Source: Ascaris suum (Eukaryota; Nematoda; Chromadorea; Rhabditida; Ascarididae). From it: 64,000 bases of DNA. The stretch is from NCBI GenBank assembly GCA_013433145.1, contig CM024183.1, forward strand, positions 2,121,001-2,185,000, in the 5' to 3' direction. This document shows, piece by piece, positions 50,800 to 63,100 of this stretch (the first letter of the stretch is position 1; every line of letters begins with the position of its first letter). Both the position numbers and the translations under genes were made by a program. The notes under the pieces were generated by a model. The model searched no databases, had not been told where the DNA came from, and worked only from the letters and a program-made list of their open reading frames with translations.

Positions 50800-51579
50800 C
50801 CAATCAGCATCAAAATCTTTTAAACTTTCAAAACATTTTACTCGTTTTAAAATCATCTCATAGTTTTTCATCATTTGAGATATGCTTGTTTTTTTTTCCG
50901 GAGTTGTTCCTGCGATAGGTATAACTTCTGCCAGCTACTCGAGAGTGAATAAAAAAGCTTGTGATCATCTTTAGTGTTAAGAGCTTGACCCTGCTTCAAT
51001 ATCTCTCAGATGGCGCTCGTTGCTTAGTGAAAGATACAAGAACATAATTTCTTTCAGTTCCTAATGTAAGATAATCTAACTTCACATCTGTACAGGTTAT
51101 TTTCGTTCCCGAATTGATCCCTGTCTCTCGTTCCCTCCCACATTTCTCTTTAATAGTGTACCTTCTGGTAAAATCGTCAGTCCTCTTGTTTCGTACGAGT
51201 TTGACGCTGGCCATACACAATGACTATTCCTCCTTCACATGTTGCAATTTGCAATAAAAATTTGAGCTTATTGATGTATATACTTGAATAAATCAATCTG
51301 AGGGTCTTTTCCTCATCGTACTTCACCTTTCGCATCGTACCTCAATTTTCCCATAATAACTCATGCATGATTAGAATGCTACGACAAGGCAGGAGGATTT
51401 CTTCGACAAGTGCCGCAATAATATTAAGGTCACTTCTCTTGGATAGTCGTTGCTCGTCTTCCCACTGCAAAAATTTGCCATTTAACTTCCCATTTTCTTA
51501 TCATTTGTTTTATTCAAATGGTTTCATAAAATTATACATCTGATCAACCATCGCTTTTCTCTGAAATATGCTAGTTGCT

Positions 51580-51582
<3 letters not shown>

Positions 51583-51631
<49 letters not shown>
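51583..51631. repeat. (CT)n microsatellite, 49 bp
   Basis: Uninterrupted CT dinucleotide tract. Confidence 0.95.
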
Positions 51632-51634
<3 letters not shown>

Positions 51635-52450
51635 AGCCTACGGCGATTTGCGGTTATATAACAACCCAAAAAACCTTACCTACATGTTTCTATTACTGCT
51701 TTCACTTCTTTTTCTTTCTCCACCACTAAGAAGGCTTTAAATCGTTCAAGGTATTGCTTGCACAAAGCATATCCAGTCTCCCTCTAAAGTATCTAGTAGG
51801 ATATTCCATATTACATACCCATTGTTTACATGCTGGGTTATATTACTTACATCATGCGCGGCTTAATGTTTAGTTATATTTTATTAGTACTTCGTATAAT
51901 GTTACTTCACACGACATTAATCATTGCTGTGTTTACGAGTGATTAATTGGAAAGGTAAATTCATCAATTTCCTGATGCTCTGGTTTCCGGTTTTCTAATA
52001 TAGAGGTGGAAAAGAATGCAGCATTCTAAGAACTCTAAGATGAAGAAGCACGCATTAAACGGAAATGTGAATTAGCGAAAGAACGAATATTATACGTTTC
52101 TCAAGCCATTTTGCTAAGTGATATCGACATGGTTACATCCTCATAAATAAGAGTTTTTTCTCGCTGAATTTAATCGTCATATTCAATATGCTCGAAATTG
52201 AAAAAAATTTTCCCACGCTCTCTACATTTTATTTTTCCATTTAAATTGCTTGAGAATTTCGACATCATTTCGATTAATATTGATGAAAATATCTTAATTC
52301 CGTTTTCTCTATCCTATAGAATTTATTCTAAAATGCGTTCGATTGAGAATCATCCTCGAAGTAATCTTTTTAATGCTTCGATATTCCATGATCGTTTATA
52401 TATTTGTTCCAAAAGAATGCTTGCAAAAAAAAAAATGTATGAATATGCTC

Positions 52451-52453
<3 letters not shown>

Positions 52454-52483
<30 letters not shown>
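52454..52483. repeat. (TC)n microsatellite, 30 bp
   Basis: A short CT tract immediately upstream of the second long TA tract. Confidence 0.95.
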
Positions 52484-52488
<5 letters not shown>

Positions 52489-52503
52489 TCCTTCGTATTG
52501 CCA

Positions 52504-52653
<150 letters not shown>

Positions 52654-52825
52654 TGTGCAAAGACACATTCGAGAAATGAAACTGCTTTGCTATGTGCATA
52701 GATTCGTTGTAACATTAAGCCTCAAACAACGTGCTGGGCATGAACTTCACAGCTGATGTTTGCAATTGAGAACATGGTACGCTCAAGCTTGTGAGTCTTG
52801 CGATTGCCTGCAGAAGATGACAGGA

Positions 52826-52857
52826 GAGGGCGGGGGGAAGACGAAAGGGAGGGGGGA
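52826..52857 (+). other. G-rich quadruplex-prone tract
   Basis: Runs GGG, GGGGGG, GGG and GGGGGG are separated by short linkers, about 350 bp upstream of the secreted-protein gene. Confidence 0.55.
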
Positions 52858-53171
52858 CGCCGGAGATAAGTCAGAATGTTGCAAGCCGTGATTAGCTCTT
52901 TGACAAACGTGTATACAGTAGTGCTTGATGAATCGTATTATTCCTCTTCGACTCTTCTAGATAGATGCATTCATCCAATCAAAGATCTTCTAGTGATTTA
53001 AAAAAAATCATAGTCTACCACTAAAAGCCATTAAAACATCCATCGCAAACATTTTACTTGTGAGAATGCGAATATTATTTTGCTTTATTTAAAATCGCTG
53101 ACCGCAATCAAAATTATTAGATTCTTTCGTTGTCGTGATTTTAAGCGTATAAACCACCAGATTCTCTATAG

Positions 53172-53186
53172 AATTTTTTTTTTCAG
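53172..53186 (+). promoter_or_regulatory. trans-splice-like acceptor
   Basis: A tract of ten T followed by CAG lies 15 bases before the ATG of the secreted-protein gene. This matches the nematode TTTTCAG consensus and the usual short distance from a spliced-leader site to the start codon. Confidence 0.6.
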
Positions 53187-53201
53187 GACAACTGCACTAC
53201 G

Positions 53202-53279
53202 ATGCTGTCAAAGGCGAACCTTTTTTTGCCTTTCATTTTTGCAGTCGTTATGATCACTGAAGCTTCTATATCAGATGAG
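53202..53279 (+). CDS. secreted protein exon 1 (signal peptide)
   Basis: It has 26 codons: a short basic n-region, a hydrophobic core and a small-residue cleavage area. Donor gag|gtcagt. Confidence 0.75.
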
Positions 53280-54018
53280 GTCAGTTTTCTTAAATTGGCG
53301 TTTTATAAACGTTGCAAAAAACTGCATTCTTTAATCGTTTAATGGAGATGATTTTTGCAATTTTTTTGCAATTTTTTTCTGCAGGTTTGCATTTAATGCA
53401 GATGCATTTTGCATTAACCATTGCAGATTTGTATATGCATGAAAGTTCATAATAAAAACATGTTGCATGAAATATAAGATGAAATTAAAAGACTTCAAAG
53501 CGTTTACATTGCTATATCAGATCGTATATGAACAATCTTTAGCTATATCGGGACGGTTTAAAGTTATACTTTAGCATCTATGTAGCCATATCCAGGTCAA
53601 TTCCTAAAGCCTCTAGTATGAAGGGGTAAATGCCGTCGTGATGAAAAAATTTGCATATACAAATGTCTGGAAGCAAATGGATTATGCTAACGAGGTGAGC
53701 ATGTGTGAAGATTTTCTGATTACTGAGGTTTAGCGCTTTAATCTACAGCTTACCGCTATAACAGCATGAAAATGCTCATATTTAGGTCTTATCAGCTTTG
53801 TCGCTACAGATAAGTTGAGCAACGTTTTTGACAAGATGCGCAAATTGCAGATCGACGAAAAATATACTCTAATGTTACCACGAGAGAGATCCTACCGGCA
53901 GTTCGTCGTTAATCGACCCTATGAGGGGCGATTCGATCTCTACAAACGTTTCGATCTTCCAACAGCACATTTATACTATCCATACGGCTATGAGGAATTA
54001 ATGAATATAGCCGAATAA
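53202..54018 (+). CDS. small secreted protein, 3 exons, about 124 residues
   Basis: Exon 1 (53202-53279) encodes a signal peptide (MLSKANLFLPFIFAVVMITE, cleavage likely after A21-S22). Exon 2 starts at 53617 after ctctag and encodes YEGVNAVVMKKFAYTNVWKQ and beyond. Exon 3 (53810-54018) ends at TAA and is rich in Arg, Tyr and Asp, with FVVNRPYEGRFDLYKRF and HLYYPYGYEEL. The strong donor at 53695 (gag|gtgagc) is out of phase with exon 3. A donor ten bases on (53705, gtgaag) restores the frame and is preferred here, giving exon 2 as 53617-53704. The mature protein is about 103 residues with no Cys, so it is not disulfide-stabilised. It is probably extracellular. I do not recognise the family; no clear amidated neuropeptide pattern is seen. 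Confidence 0.72.
53617..53704 (+). CDS. secreted protein exon 2
   Basis: It has 29 codons plus one base under the frame-preserving model. The stronger-looking donor at 53695 would end it 10 bases earlier and break the frame into exon 3. Confidence 0.55.
53810..54018 (+). CDS. secreted protein exon 3 (C-terminus)
   Basis: It has 68 codons plus a stop after acceptor gctacag. Strongly coding-like composition, ending YGYEELMNIAE. Confidence 0.78.
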
Positions 54019-54090
54019 GGATGCCACATTATTGAATCATCCTTGAGGTGTATATTACCTGCTTTCATGCGTGTCCTCGTTCACTAAGAG

Positions 54091-54096
54091 AATAAA
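54091..54096 (+). terminator. polyadenylation signal AATAAA
   Basis: AATAAA lies 73 bases after the stop of the secreted-protein gene; an AAAATAAAC follows directly. Confidence 0.7.
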
Positions 54097-54099
54097 TCA

Positions 54100-55185
54100 A
54101 AATAAACACTTAAACATGCAAAGTATGAACCGATGTTATCCTATGCTTCGAAACCCTGAGCTCGAATTCTGGTGACGAATTCTGGAATTCTTATGAGCAG
54201 AAGGTTACGGCGAAGCCAAATCAACGTTTAGCACCAAAGTCTCAAATTTTCAAACCATCTCAAATCATACTTCTAAAACCTATCAAAGTTTCCGCATTAT
54301 CAAATATTCCTTTATGGGATGAAACCTCTGAAAAGAATGGATATCCGGAGTTCATAGATACGATCATAATTTTCGTATTCCTTTTGAACGCACCACTTCC
54401 GGAGCACCTCCATACTTCTTTATAAGTGACTTTCTATGCTTGAAATATACCGACATCCTTCAGTCAAAGTATTCACGCCTTGTGCTCTGATAAGCAACGT
54501 TTAAAATGCTCTTCTTTATTCAAGCGTGTGCAAGCTTAGAAAAGAGGTAAAAAAAAAGTTCTCGTTTGTGAGGAAAGTCTCTTTATTCGGCACGAATGTT
54601 GTAATGAGCACTTTAGTGTCGACAACATTCGCCTTGTATATTTTCACTCACAATGTCCCATATAGTATGAGTACGATTAATTACTGCTCGATACTCTCTG
54701 AAAGTAAATGCAGCCAGTTTAGTCAATAGTTCAGTCTTATAAAATAACCAAAATAAATTGCATAGGAGGACAAATAAGAAGCGATATATGTCTAACATTT
54801 GATGAAAACATCTAGTACCGGAATATCATCGAGTAAAAAATCACAATCCTTGAGGATTCAGCTTTACTCTGGAAAATGCAGAATAGTTCGAGGAACACAA
54901 CCTTCTTACTTATGGTTGTTGTCCTGAATGCGTGTTTACCCATATTTTTTGCTCCTCTGGGATTCGTCATTCTTCTACATTCTTCCTTGTAATGTCTAAT
55001 ATGCAGAGGTATATAAAAGCAATCTGTGCCGCATTATTTCATCAGGTTTGTTATTGAATAGGCTATAAACTCACCCTAGAAATCTAACAGAAATGCGGTT
55101 AAAAGCTGATCGGTTTCTGATAAGTAATAATCCCATTACGAATTATTTAATTAAAAAAAAAAAATTTTTTTTCAAATTCGTTCAC
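54100..55185. other. region between convergent genes
   Basis: It should contain the 3' end of the minus-strand gene. One possible terminal exon on the minus strand starts after cttataaag at about 54420 (KYGGAPEVVRSKGIRKL, then stop) and is phase-compatible, but its acceptor is poor. Confidence 0.3.
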
Positions 55186-55536
55186 CTCTGAGGATGGTTC
55201 CTTCTTGTCAGAATCAGAGGCTGACGAATACTGAGTTGGTTGCGTCGTTTCAGGCGTCCAAATGAACGGAACGCCAATAAAAGGAGATTGTTGATAGTGT
55301 ATAGGTGGCAACATTGGTACAATTGGATTATGCAAGATGGGAGGAACTTGATGTTGTCCGATAGGGGAGAGGATCTGTGGCATTCGTTGCGGTGTTGCCA
55401 ATGGAAGAGTTTGCGCAGCAAAGATGGGAGGTGGAGCATAACCCAGCCGTAAGCCACTGGAATTGTCGGTTATAATCCCAGATTGTGCGTTCTCAACATT
55501 CATCCACGATGGAATTTGAAATGCTGACGTGTTTAC
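55186..55536 (-). CDS. transmembrane gene, exon f (Pro/Gln-rich)
   Basis: It encodes 117 codons, VNTSAFQIPSWMNVENAQSG to DSDKKEPSSE, Pro/Gln/Ile-rich and without Cys. Acceptor cttccag. It ends either at a donor (gag|gtgaac) or reads on through an A-rich stretch to a TAA at 55147. Confidence 0.7.
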
Positions 55537-58500
55537 CTGGAAGCACTTTACCTTTACAATAATTAAACACCGGAAGTGACTGTGTTCCAACTTCAGTCAC
55601 ACCTCACATCTTGAAAGCTGAATCAGAGTGTTCATTAGTATTAGCGCAGTGTTTACTTGGAAGCAATGCGCCTGCATATTGCATTCCCTCCTTATTTCTT
55701 GCTGAACGTCTTTTGGATCCAGTCATGATCGAGGCTAACTTTCACTTATAGTGCCATTACTATTCAATCAGAAAAGCCATTGTCGTGGAATTTGATAGGC
55801 TTAGTTCACGCATGCATCCACAGGTCTATCAATTTTTCAGCAACAACCTTTTTAGCCGTAACCAGTTTCTCCCCTATCTCCTCCCCTCCTTCCCCTCTCC
55901 CCTTCCCCCCACTATTAGAAAAAGTCGAAGTTTCGCTACCGCTCTAAAATTAGTAGCGCAGAGAACAGAGAACTGCAATTTTCCATTTGAGAATAATTCA
56001 GCACTGTAAGAAGAGATTTATCACAACTTAATAAAAAGGAATTCTCGCATTTCTGGTATAGTTGCTCTTTACGCCAATATTTTGGCTGCCAATTTTCGTA
56101 TCAGATATTTTCTGCTCCGAAATAAACCCACGAGAGTTTCCGCGCTGCAAAGTAATAAAAAAAAGGAATGCGATCACCTGAACTAAACTGCATAAAAAAT
56201 CGTAGCACTCCGTCGATGGCCCTAAAAGTCAATCCACTCACCTGTGGTGGACGATTTGCAAAAACATCACGTGGACTACGCATCCATCCCCAACTCGATG
56301 TTCGCGTTCTACGGCTTGACGAACTACGAGATGATGCATCTCTATCGCCTGAGACACTTAAATCTTTGGAGCCATTTGTCTCGTTGCTTTCACCTTCCGT
56401 TTTTGAGCTATCCGTACGATCACTATCCAATCGTTCGCTTTCTCTTCTATCACTTTCTGTTTTAGTGGTGCTGATTGACGCACCGCTTTCTGATTCATTC
56501 GCTGGCTTCAAAAGATCCTTTAGTTCAGGCATTTGTGTTTGCATTTTTTCTACTGCAGTAGCGATGTTTCCAGCATCATCCACACGATCTCCAACAAAAC
56601 CATTCGCTTCACACTCTTTGCCTCTTAGTTTCCCTCTTAGCTGCTGAACTTGAACCTGCAATATTGCGTGTATATTCCTGCTCCGACCAACTCTAAAGTC
56701 CGTTCCAGCAGATATTACGTTTCTGGAAGTTTTTCTATTGCTTTTAAAAGTAAATAAAAGTGCAGCTAAGAAAATAAGGCTTAGATAATCACTAACAGCT
56801 CAAAACGCAATTTCGTTTTTTTTTTCAACGACGGCAAGTGATTAGAAGTAGAGAGAGGATAGAAGCGATCGACTCACTTATACGAAATTCCACTATATTT
56901 CTCTCACATTTTATACAGAATAAGTTAGAAATCCCAAATAAAGTTTTGAGTCAAATATTTCCACACTTATGACTTACTTTATAAAAAGTAAAATTTTATA
57001 ACCCCCCCCCCAAAAAAAAAAACCAATCAGCGACACTCTAATAATAAAAAAAAAAAACTGTGCCGAAGGTAGAAAGCATAGATATATTTACCCCTAGGAA
57101 GAACCATGTTTACCTCCAATCTCAAATGACGATCCAAATTTTGAGAAACCTCGGATAAATGAGGTTATTTCCACTGACCATCCCACTCCTTCATTCTATA
57201 CTATTTTTCAAGATATACAGTTCGATATCAAGTTGCTATTGACGGCAAATATCACCTCTCTTCCCCAATTATAGAACCGTGGCAACAGTTGAATTGATCT
57301 ACGATAAGCGACAAATCTGTTCAACCAGTAAATACTTTTAAATCCATTTTCGAAATAATTTGGATGAAATTCCCTCCTTCCTTAATGGCTTAGGAAATTT
57401 CTAGTTGCTAGGCTTATATTTTCAGTGGTACGGTATTTTAATATACATTACCGCTATCCCTGAAAGTCTAGTCGCTAATCGCACAGCAGCCACTACTATG
57501 AAAACTTTTCGCAGATACGCCTGCACACTCTTAATTTGCCTACTGGCCTCATAACGCATCAGCATATCACTAATCGAAACTTGGTGGAAGGGAGGAAGCA
57601 GAGGGAAATCATTCGCGATTAAAAAGAAAAAAACCTGCAGGACGCTAAAAAAAGGATAATGAAGAAGTTAACCAGATGGTGGCTGTCCTCGACGGCTGTT
57701 TTCGAGGGCTCGTTGCAAACGTTTACCTTCTGTCCGGCTCTAGGTGCAGGTGTTTCATCATTAGCCCATTGAGTATCATCCATTATGATACCATCTGAAT
57801 TGTCGGCTTTGCTTGTCAACAACTGTGTTCCCTAAAACGCTTTTACTTTACACTGCAACGTTTCATGGACTAGAAGTGAAGGTCGAATACACAACGGAAC
57901 GACTCTACACTAGCATCCTTGCTCTTCAAATGCTGAACGAAAACGATATAGAATTCCGCTTCCTGATGTCCTGAAATTTACGCTTCGGCACTTTCTATGG
58001 AAAGGGACGTCGGGGAAATATAATATTGGTCAGGAAAGTCAACGCACAGAGGAATGACTGAAGTTCATGACCACTGACTTGACCTCACAACGATTTCTCT
58101 ACTTCTGACCGATTTGAATGACAAGCAGTTGCGATGTAGTGAAGTGATGAATGCAAGATCGAAATGATGGTCACTTATAGTAAAGAGCGGAGAACTGAGT
58201 CGAAAATACAACTCATTTTGTTCTTTAAATACTCTTCTCGATAGCGCTAGTTTAAGTGGGGATTTCTGCTTAATACAGAAATACTTCTAAGGTTCTTGCA
58301 CCGTCAAGAAACCTCAAGTCAATTTTTATGTTCTCAAAATCACAGAAAACATCGTGACCATTCGAAATATCTTATGCTATCAAACATTTCCCTATATGCA
58401 TATAAATATAGCCTCTATTCATATTGCTATTGTACTTTGGAATAACAAGTTCACTAAACTTAACAATGATAACAACTTATACCTTTGATAACTTATCAAA

Positions 58501-60154
58501 TTGATATGGTAACAAACTCATTAGAAATACTTGTGAATTGGAATCATATTTGCTCATTCCTAGGTTAAAGCTCTTGCCCATCATGTTGTATCGTAACAGT
58601 TCATATCACCAAATTGTGATTTAAAAATCACCTGATGATAGTTGTCGCGTTGTTTGTTTTGTATAAGCAGTGGTCGGGTAAGAGGCATAGACGGATATAT
58701 AGGTGCGGAGATCTCCATCTTCTCAGGCTCAACTCGTGGTCTTGTCAAGTGTAGAATTATAAAAGCGATCACCACAACTAATCCACTAACCAATGCGATA
58801 ATAATAATTATCTATAGGAATAGCTAGGATTATCTACTCACTAATAATTAAGTTTTGCTTCGATGATTTTCGAATAACGTTTGTGAATTTTCGCAAATAT
58901 TTTTTCTATTTATTTAATTACTTTATGTTTATTTCAAAAAGTATTTTTTATATTTATGAATAAAAGAATTTATAGTTTTTTCAAAAAAAAACGAATTTTT
59001 CGAAGATAAATAAACCTTGTAAATCCAAAGGATTCTATTCAAGATATTACATTATAATCTATAATTAAGACTGAAACAATAACGTCTTCCTATTATATCG
59101 GAAGCATAAGAGCTTATAAGCACAGAAATATAGAGCATTTTAGCGAAAAATATGTCTTTCGAAAGGATACAAAACATAGATGCAATGTCGCTTGAGGTCA
59201 TGCAACTTTCAAGGTACTAACACAAAAAGGTCAAGATTATAATCCAGATGAATATTCTTCAAGAAAAAAAAGAAAATCTGGCAACGGAACCTGATTTCAG
59301 AAAAGTGTTACCTACACAGCAACTACGAATGCATTATTTAATTCCTATTCCACCGTCAAATTAGAATATCTCAACGGCTTTTAACCACTTTCATGAGTAA
59401 ACGAAAGCGAACCATCCACGATTAATGGAAATAATCGATAATCGGGACCCAATAAATTCGTAAATCGAGCCTAGGCTAAAATGATGCAATTTTTAGAAGC
59501 TTTCTAGCAAACTACAAAACGACCGGTTGAATAAATAACTGGAGAAAAATTCATCCTATATGAGCAAGAAACCCTACGAATCAGACTCTAAAAATTGCAT
59601 CGATATAAACGCCATACAATATATTTTTTAAGAAATATTCAAAACAATAAAGTAGAAACTATACCGCATTGATATTTGATAGCGTATCGTGATCTGGATA
59701 CCACGAAAGGCTTTCGATTTGTGGACTCGAAGCGAGTACATATGTAGTAAGAACCAAATAGAAATGAAATAAAATGGACGGACAACCGCCCATCACTAAA
59801 AAATATCATACAATAAAACGGTGAAATTTCATTAATCTTTGCTGATATTTCAATTATGCAAATTTCAAGATATTCATTTTTGAAGAAATATTTAAATATC
59901 TTATAAAAAATTACCTTAAACCTTTGCATTAGGCTTATCGCCGTTGTGCTTATGCATATTTACTGTCTCCTGTAAACAGCGTTTAGTTGAACTAACATAT
60001 TTGTACTCGCCTATTTGATTAGTCATTACATAAAACTCTGGTCAGGTGGTGGAGTTAGGTGTATCGTCAGTAGCACGCCATCACTAATAGATAGAAATTT
60101 TCTACAAGATATTGAGTAATGTACACATTCATCTTCGTGTAAATGACATCATAT

Positions 60155-60189
<35 letters not shown>

Positions 60190-63100
60190 ATATGCTTGCA
60201 TACAAATGGCGTCGAATTGCGTAAACCATCGAACTGAGTGCTCAGCTTGCAACAGTTGTCATTTAGATAGATAAGGTGGAGCGGTGAGCTGCCTATTCGG
60301 CCGCATAATTGCACTTATACCCATTTCGAATTCCTCAATCGCATATCATGTGGTTATGGCCGGCAACTTGACGTATTTTAAGCTGCGCTTGTGGCGGTAC
60401 GATCTAGCTGAGACAAACGCTGCTCGGCGTTTCTATCTAATCGTACTCCTTTCGCATATTCATATCAACATTCCCGTATTTCTCTGTCCCTCATGATCTC
60501 TTCAATCTTTTTTTCGAGGTAGAGAGGGGGCGGGGTGGGGGTGGGTGGGGGGGAGGGTGGAAAGAGAGTCGATGACGGATTCAAATGCTTGGTTGTGTGT
60601 ACTATTTATGTTTTTGTTGTATCTTCATAAATTATTCTTTTTTGAAATTTTTTTCATTGTTGAAATAAAGTTTTTGTTGGATATAAACTGCCAAGCATAT
60701 ATAAATTGTAATATTCATATACATAGCTCCTCTATAAAAAATTTGCATGGCTTTAGCTTCTTTGGGAGTTTTCCTTTAGCAAAAACGTTTATAGCGCATT
60801 TCAAAAGTGACGCTCTTTAATTGCATTGAATATTTTTGATCAACAAAACGAATGACTGCATTCTATAAGCTTGTGAACAGTTAGAGAATCTAGACAACAT
60901 CTGCAAAGATGCCAATAAGCACTGTTGTAAAACTGTAAAATATGCGTCATTGTTCTTACCGAATATTTTCAATCCCTTTTAGCGTGCTTTGATGTAGCTC
61001 TCTTAATTTTTTTCTTTTTGCGTGCATTTGAATGCTTGTCATTAACTTCTGTGGGAATTAAAAGTACATCTCTAATCCGAGAGATTGAAGTTGCCGAATT
61101 CCGAGTTATTAGTCAAAGATTTAGCGCGAGAAGGGTGCAATACGTAGGTACCTGAGCGGGTAGGTGAAAAAAGTACCTGTCGAAGTATCTCTTCTTCTAC
61201 TTTTACTTCTACTTCTACTTTTAATCCTCGAAGGTGAAAACCGTTGAAAACATTGATTTCGAACGCTTTAAGAATAAGCGCTGATGGGGTTTTTTTTCGA
61301 AACATCCTTTTCAACTCTTTTAAGTGACGGGCGTTCTCATCAAGTATGTATAATGAACACAAATATCTTATAGCTAATATGCTAATTTTTCAGCGTTTAT
61401 GAAGGGCGAATACTAAAATTTTACTGTGGTAAATCCGGAAATTATGGATCCTAACATCGAATTTTCATAACGATACATATATATCGTGTATATTGTGGTG
61501 AATTCTTTCCTCTATTCAACAGCTAGCATGAAAAATTGCATCAATCTTTTATTGTTTCATTCGCCTCTCCTCGATGGATCAAGTCATCATGGCACAACAT
61601 GTGTGAAAAAAAAAAATTAATACAGATAGGCACAGCCCATAATTGTAGAGAAGAAAATTTTTTTGAGAGATGAGTTGAAAAAAAAAAATCCCATAAGGAC
61701 GATATTCAATGATTTCAATCATTCAACGACAATACTATCGCAATACTTCCTCGTAAAGCCCTCTTTATGCGAATATACACTTTATACTTCGACATCAACG
61801 TTCAAATCTATATTCTGTTTCAAACTTTCATATAAATAAACCTAATATATAATATGTAGCTTTTTTTTATTTATATGACATTTATGAGGTTTAACTAATA
61901 TAATTTAATTGCCTTCTTGAAGAGAGAAAAATTTCCACGTCAAAACTTGTGAAAGTGTCGTCGTTCAAGAGGGCCATAAAGACATCGACGTTAATAATAT
62001 TCATCAGCGCAATAAACAAGCGCATTATAAGTTGAATTAAGAAATTATACTTGACACATAAAGGATTGCAAGTGCCCTCGCATAGAAGAGAGAAAAAAAA
62101 CGAGATATAAAAGATAGAAAATATATGAAATTAAAAAAAAAACAATTAAAAATAAATCGAGAGAATAGCCTAAAGCGTATTAATCCATAATACTTATCAA
62201 TAAACGGCCACATAGATGCATCCACATCACAACTCGAGTTGCACATCGATCAATCAACTTCATCTCAGTACAACAACTACAATGAGATTGTCCTATTATG
62301 ATCAGACCAACTGGGCTCAAAATTATTATTGAAGCATTTAGTCGTTTTGTTAGTTCAGCATATTTTAATGTCGCTCATATGGGATGCACTCCTCGTAAGG
62401 CAACAAATTATACACGAAATGAGGCTCGTAAAGAAATGCGCTCCTTCACCTAGGAAGTGGACATTTTGGATAGTTCTTGAAAGACGTCCTACATCTATGA
62501 CGTGCAAATAATCGCACTCTTATGGCTATAAAAATAAAACAAGGACATAAAATATAGAGGATGGTGAGGTATCGCAGGTAAGACAAAAAAAACCTATTCC
62601 GCGAAGAGAGCAATGAAAATAATCGAACACAAAGAAAAAAAGGCAACAAATGATTTGAGAGCAATAAAATGCTTTATGAATGCAAAAATAACAACGCTTT
62701 AAAATGCATCTCGAAACATTCACGTCGCCGACATGGTTTTCCACTCGAGATTACGACAAGGCTGTCACCTTGTTGCCATGTTACCCAAGCTACCGTTCCG
62801 TTTTATTCATCACCGAACGGTTCAGGTAACTTCTCAGAAAGTTGCGACTCTTTTAATTCTTGCAAAATTGAATCCGCTTTGCTCGTCTGTAACAAACGAA
62901 TCCCAATGATTGAATATGCAATATAAAGAATGATAGTTTCCTGGTTAAAATGTGATGGACCACGGACGTGGACAAAGAAGTGTCCATGGAGCTTTAGCTT
63001 AAGAACTACCTGTTGAGTAATGCCGATGAATTCGGCTAGCCGCGACCCTCCTCGCAGTCTTCCTGTTCAAATTGATAAGTCCTCAAACCAAATAGCCAAA

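Larger units (their letters stand above)
58900..62800. other. long intron or undetected exons of the minus-strand gene
   Basis: It lies between exons c and a/b. It contains a T31 tract, a G-quadruplex-prone block and a (TTCTAC)n-like stretch at 61190-61215. A minus-strand frame ending VEVEVKVEEEILRQ before a donor at 61185 is a weak exon candidate. Confidence 0.4.

Noticed and set aside
60284..60496. 70-codon plus-strand ORF near the T31 tract
   Set aside because: It ends in low-complexity hydrophobic sequence, lacks splice signals and lies inside a minus-strand gene interval.
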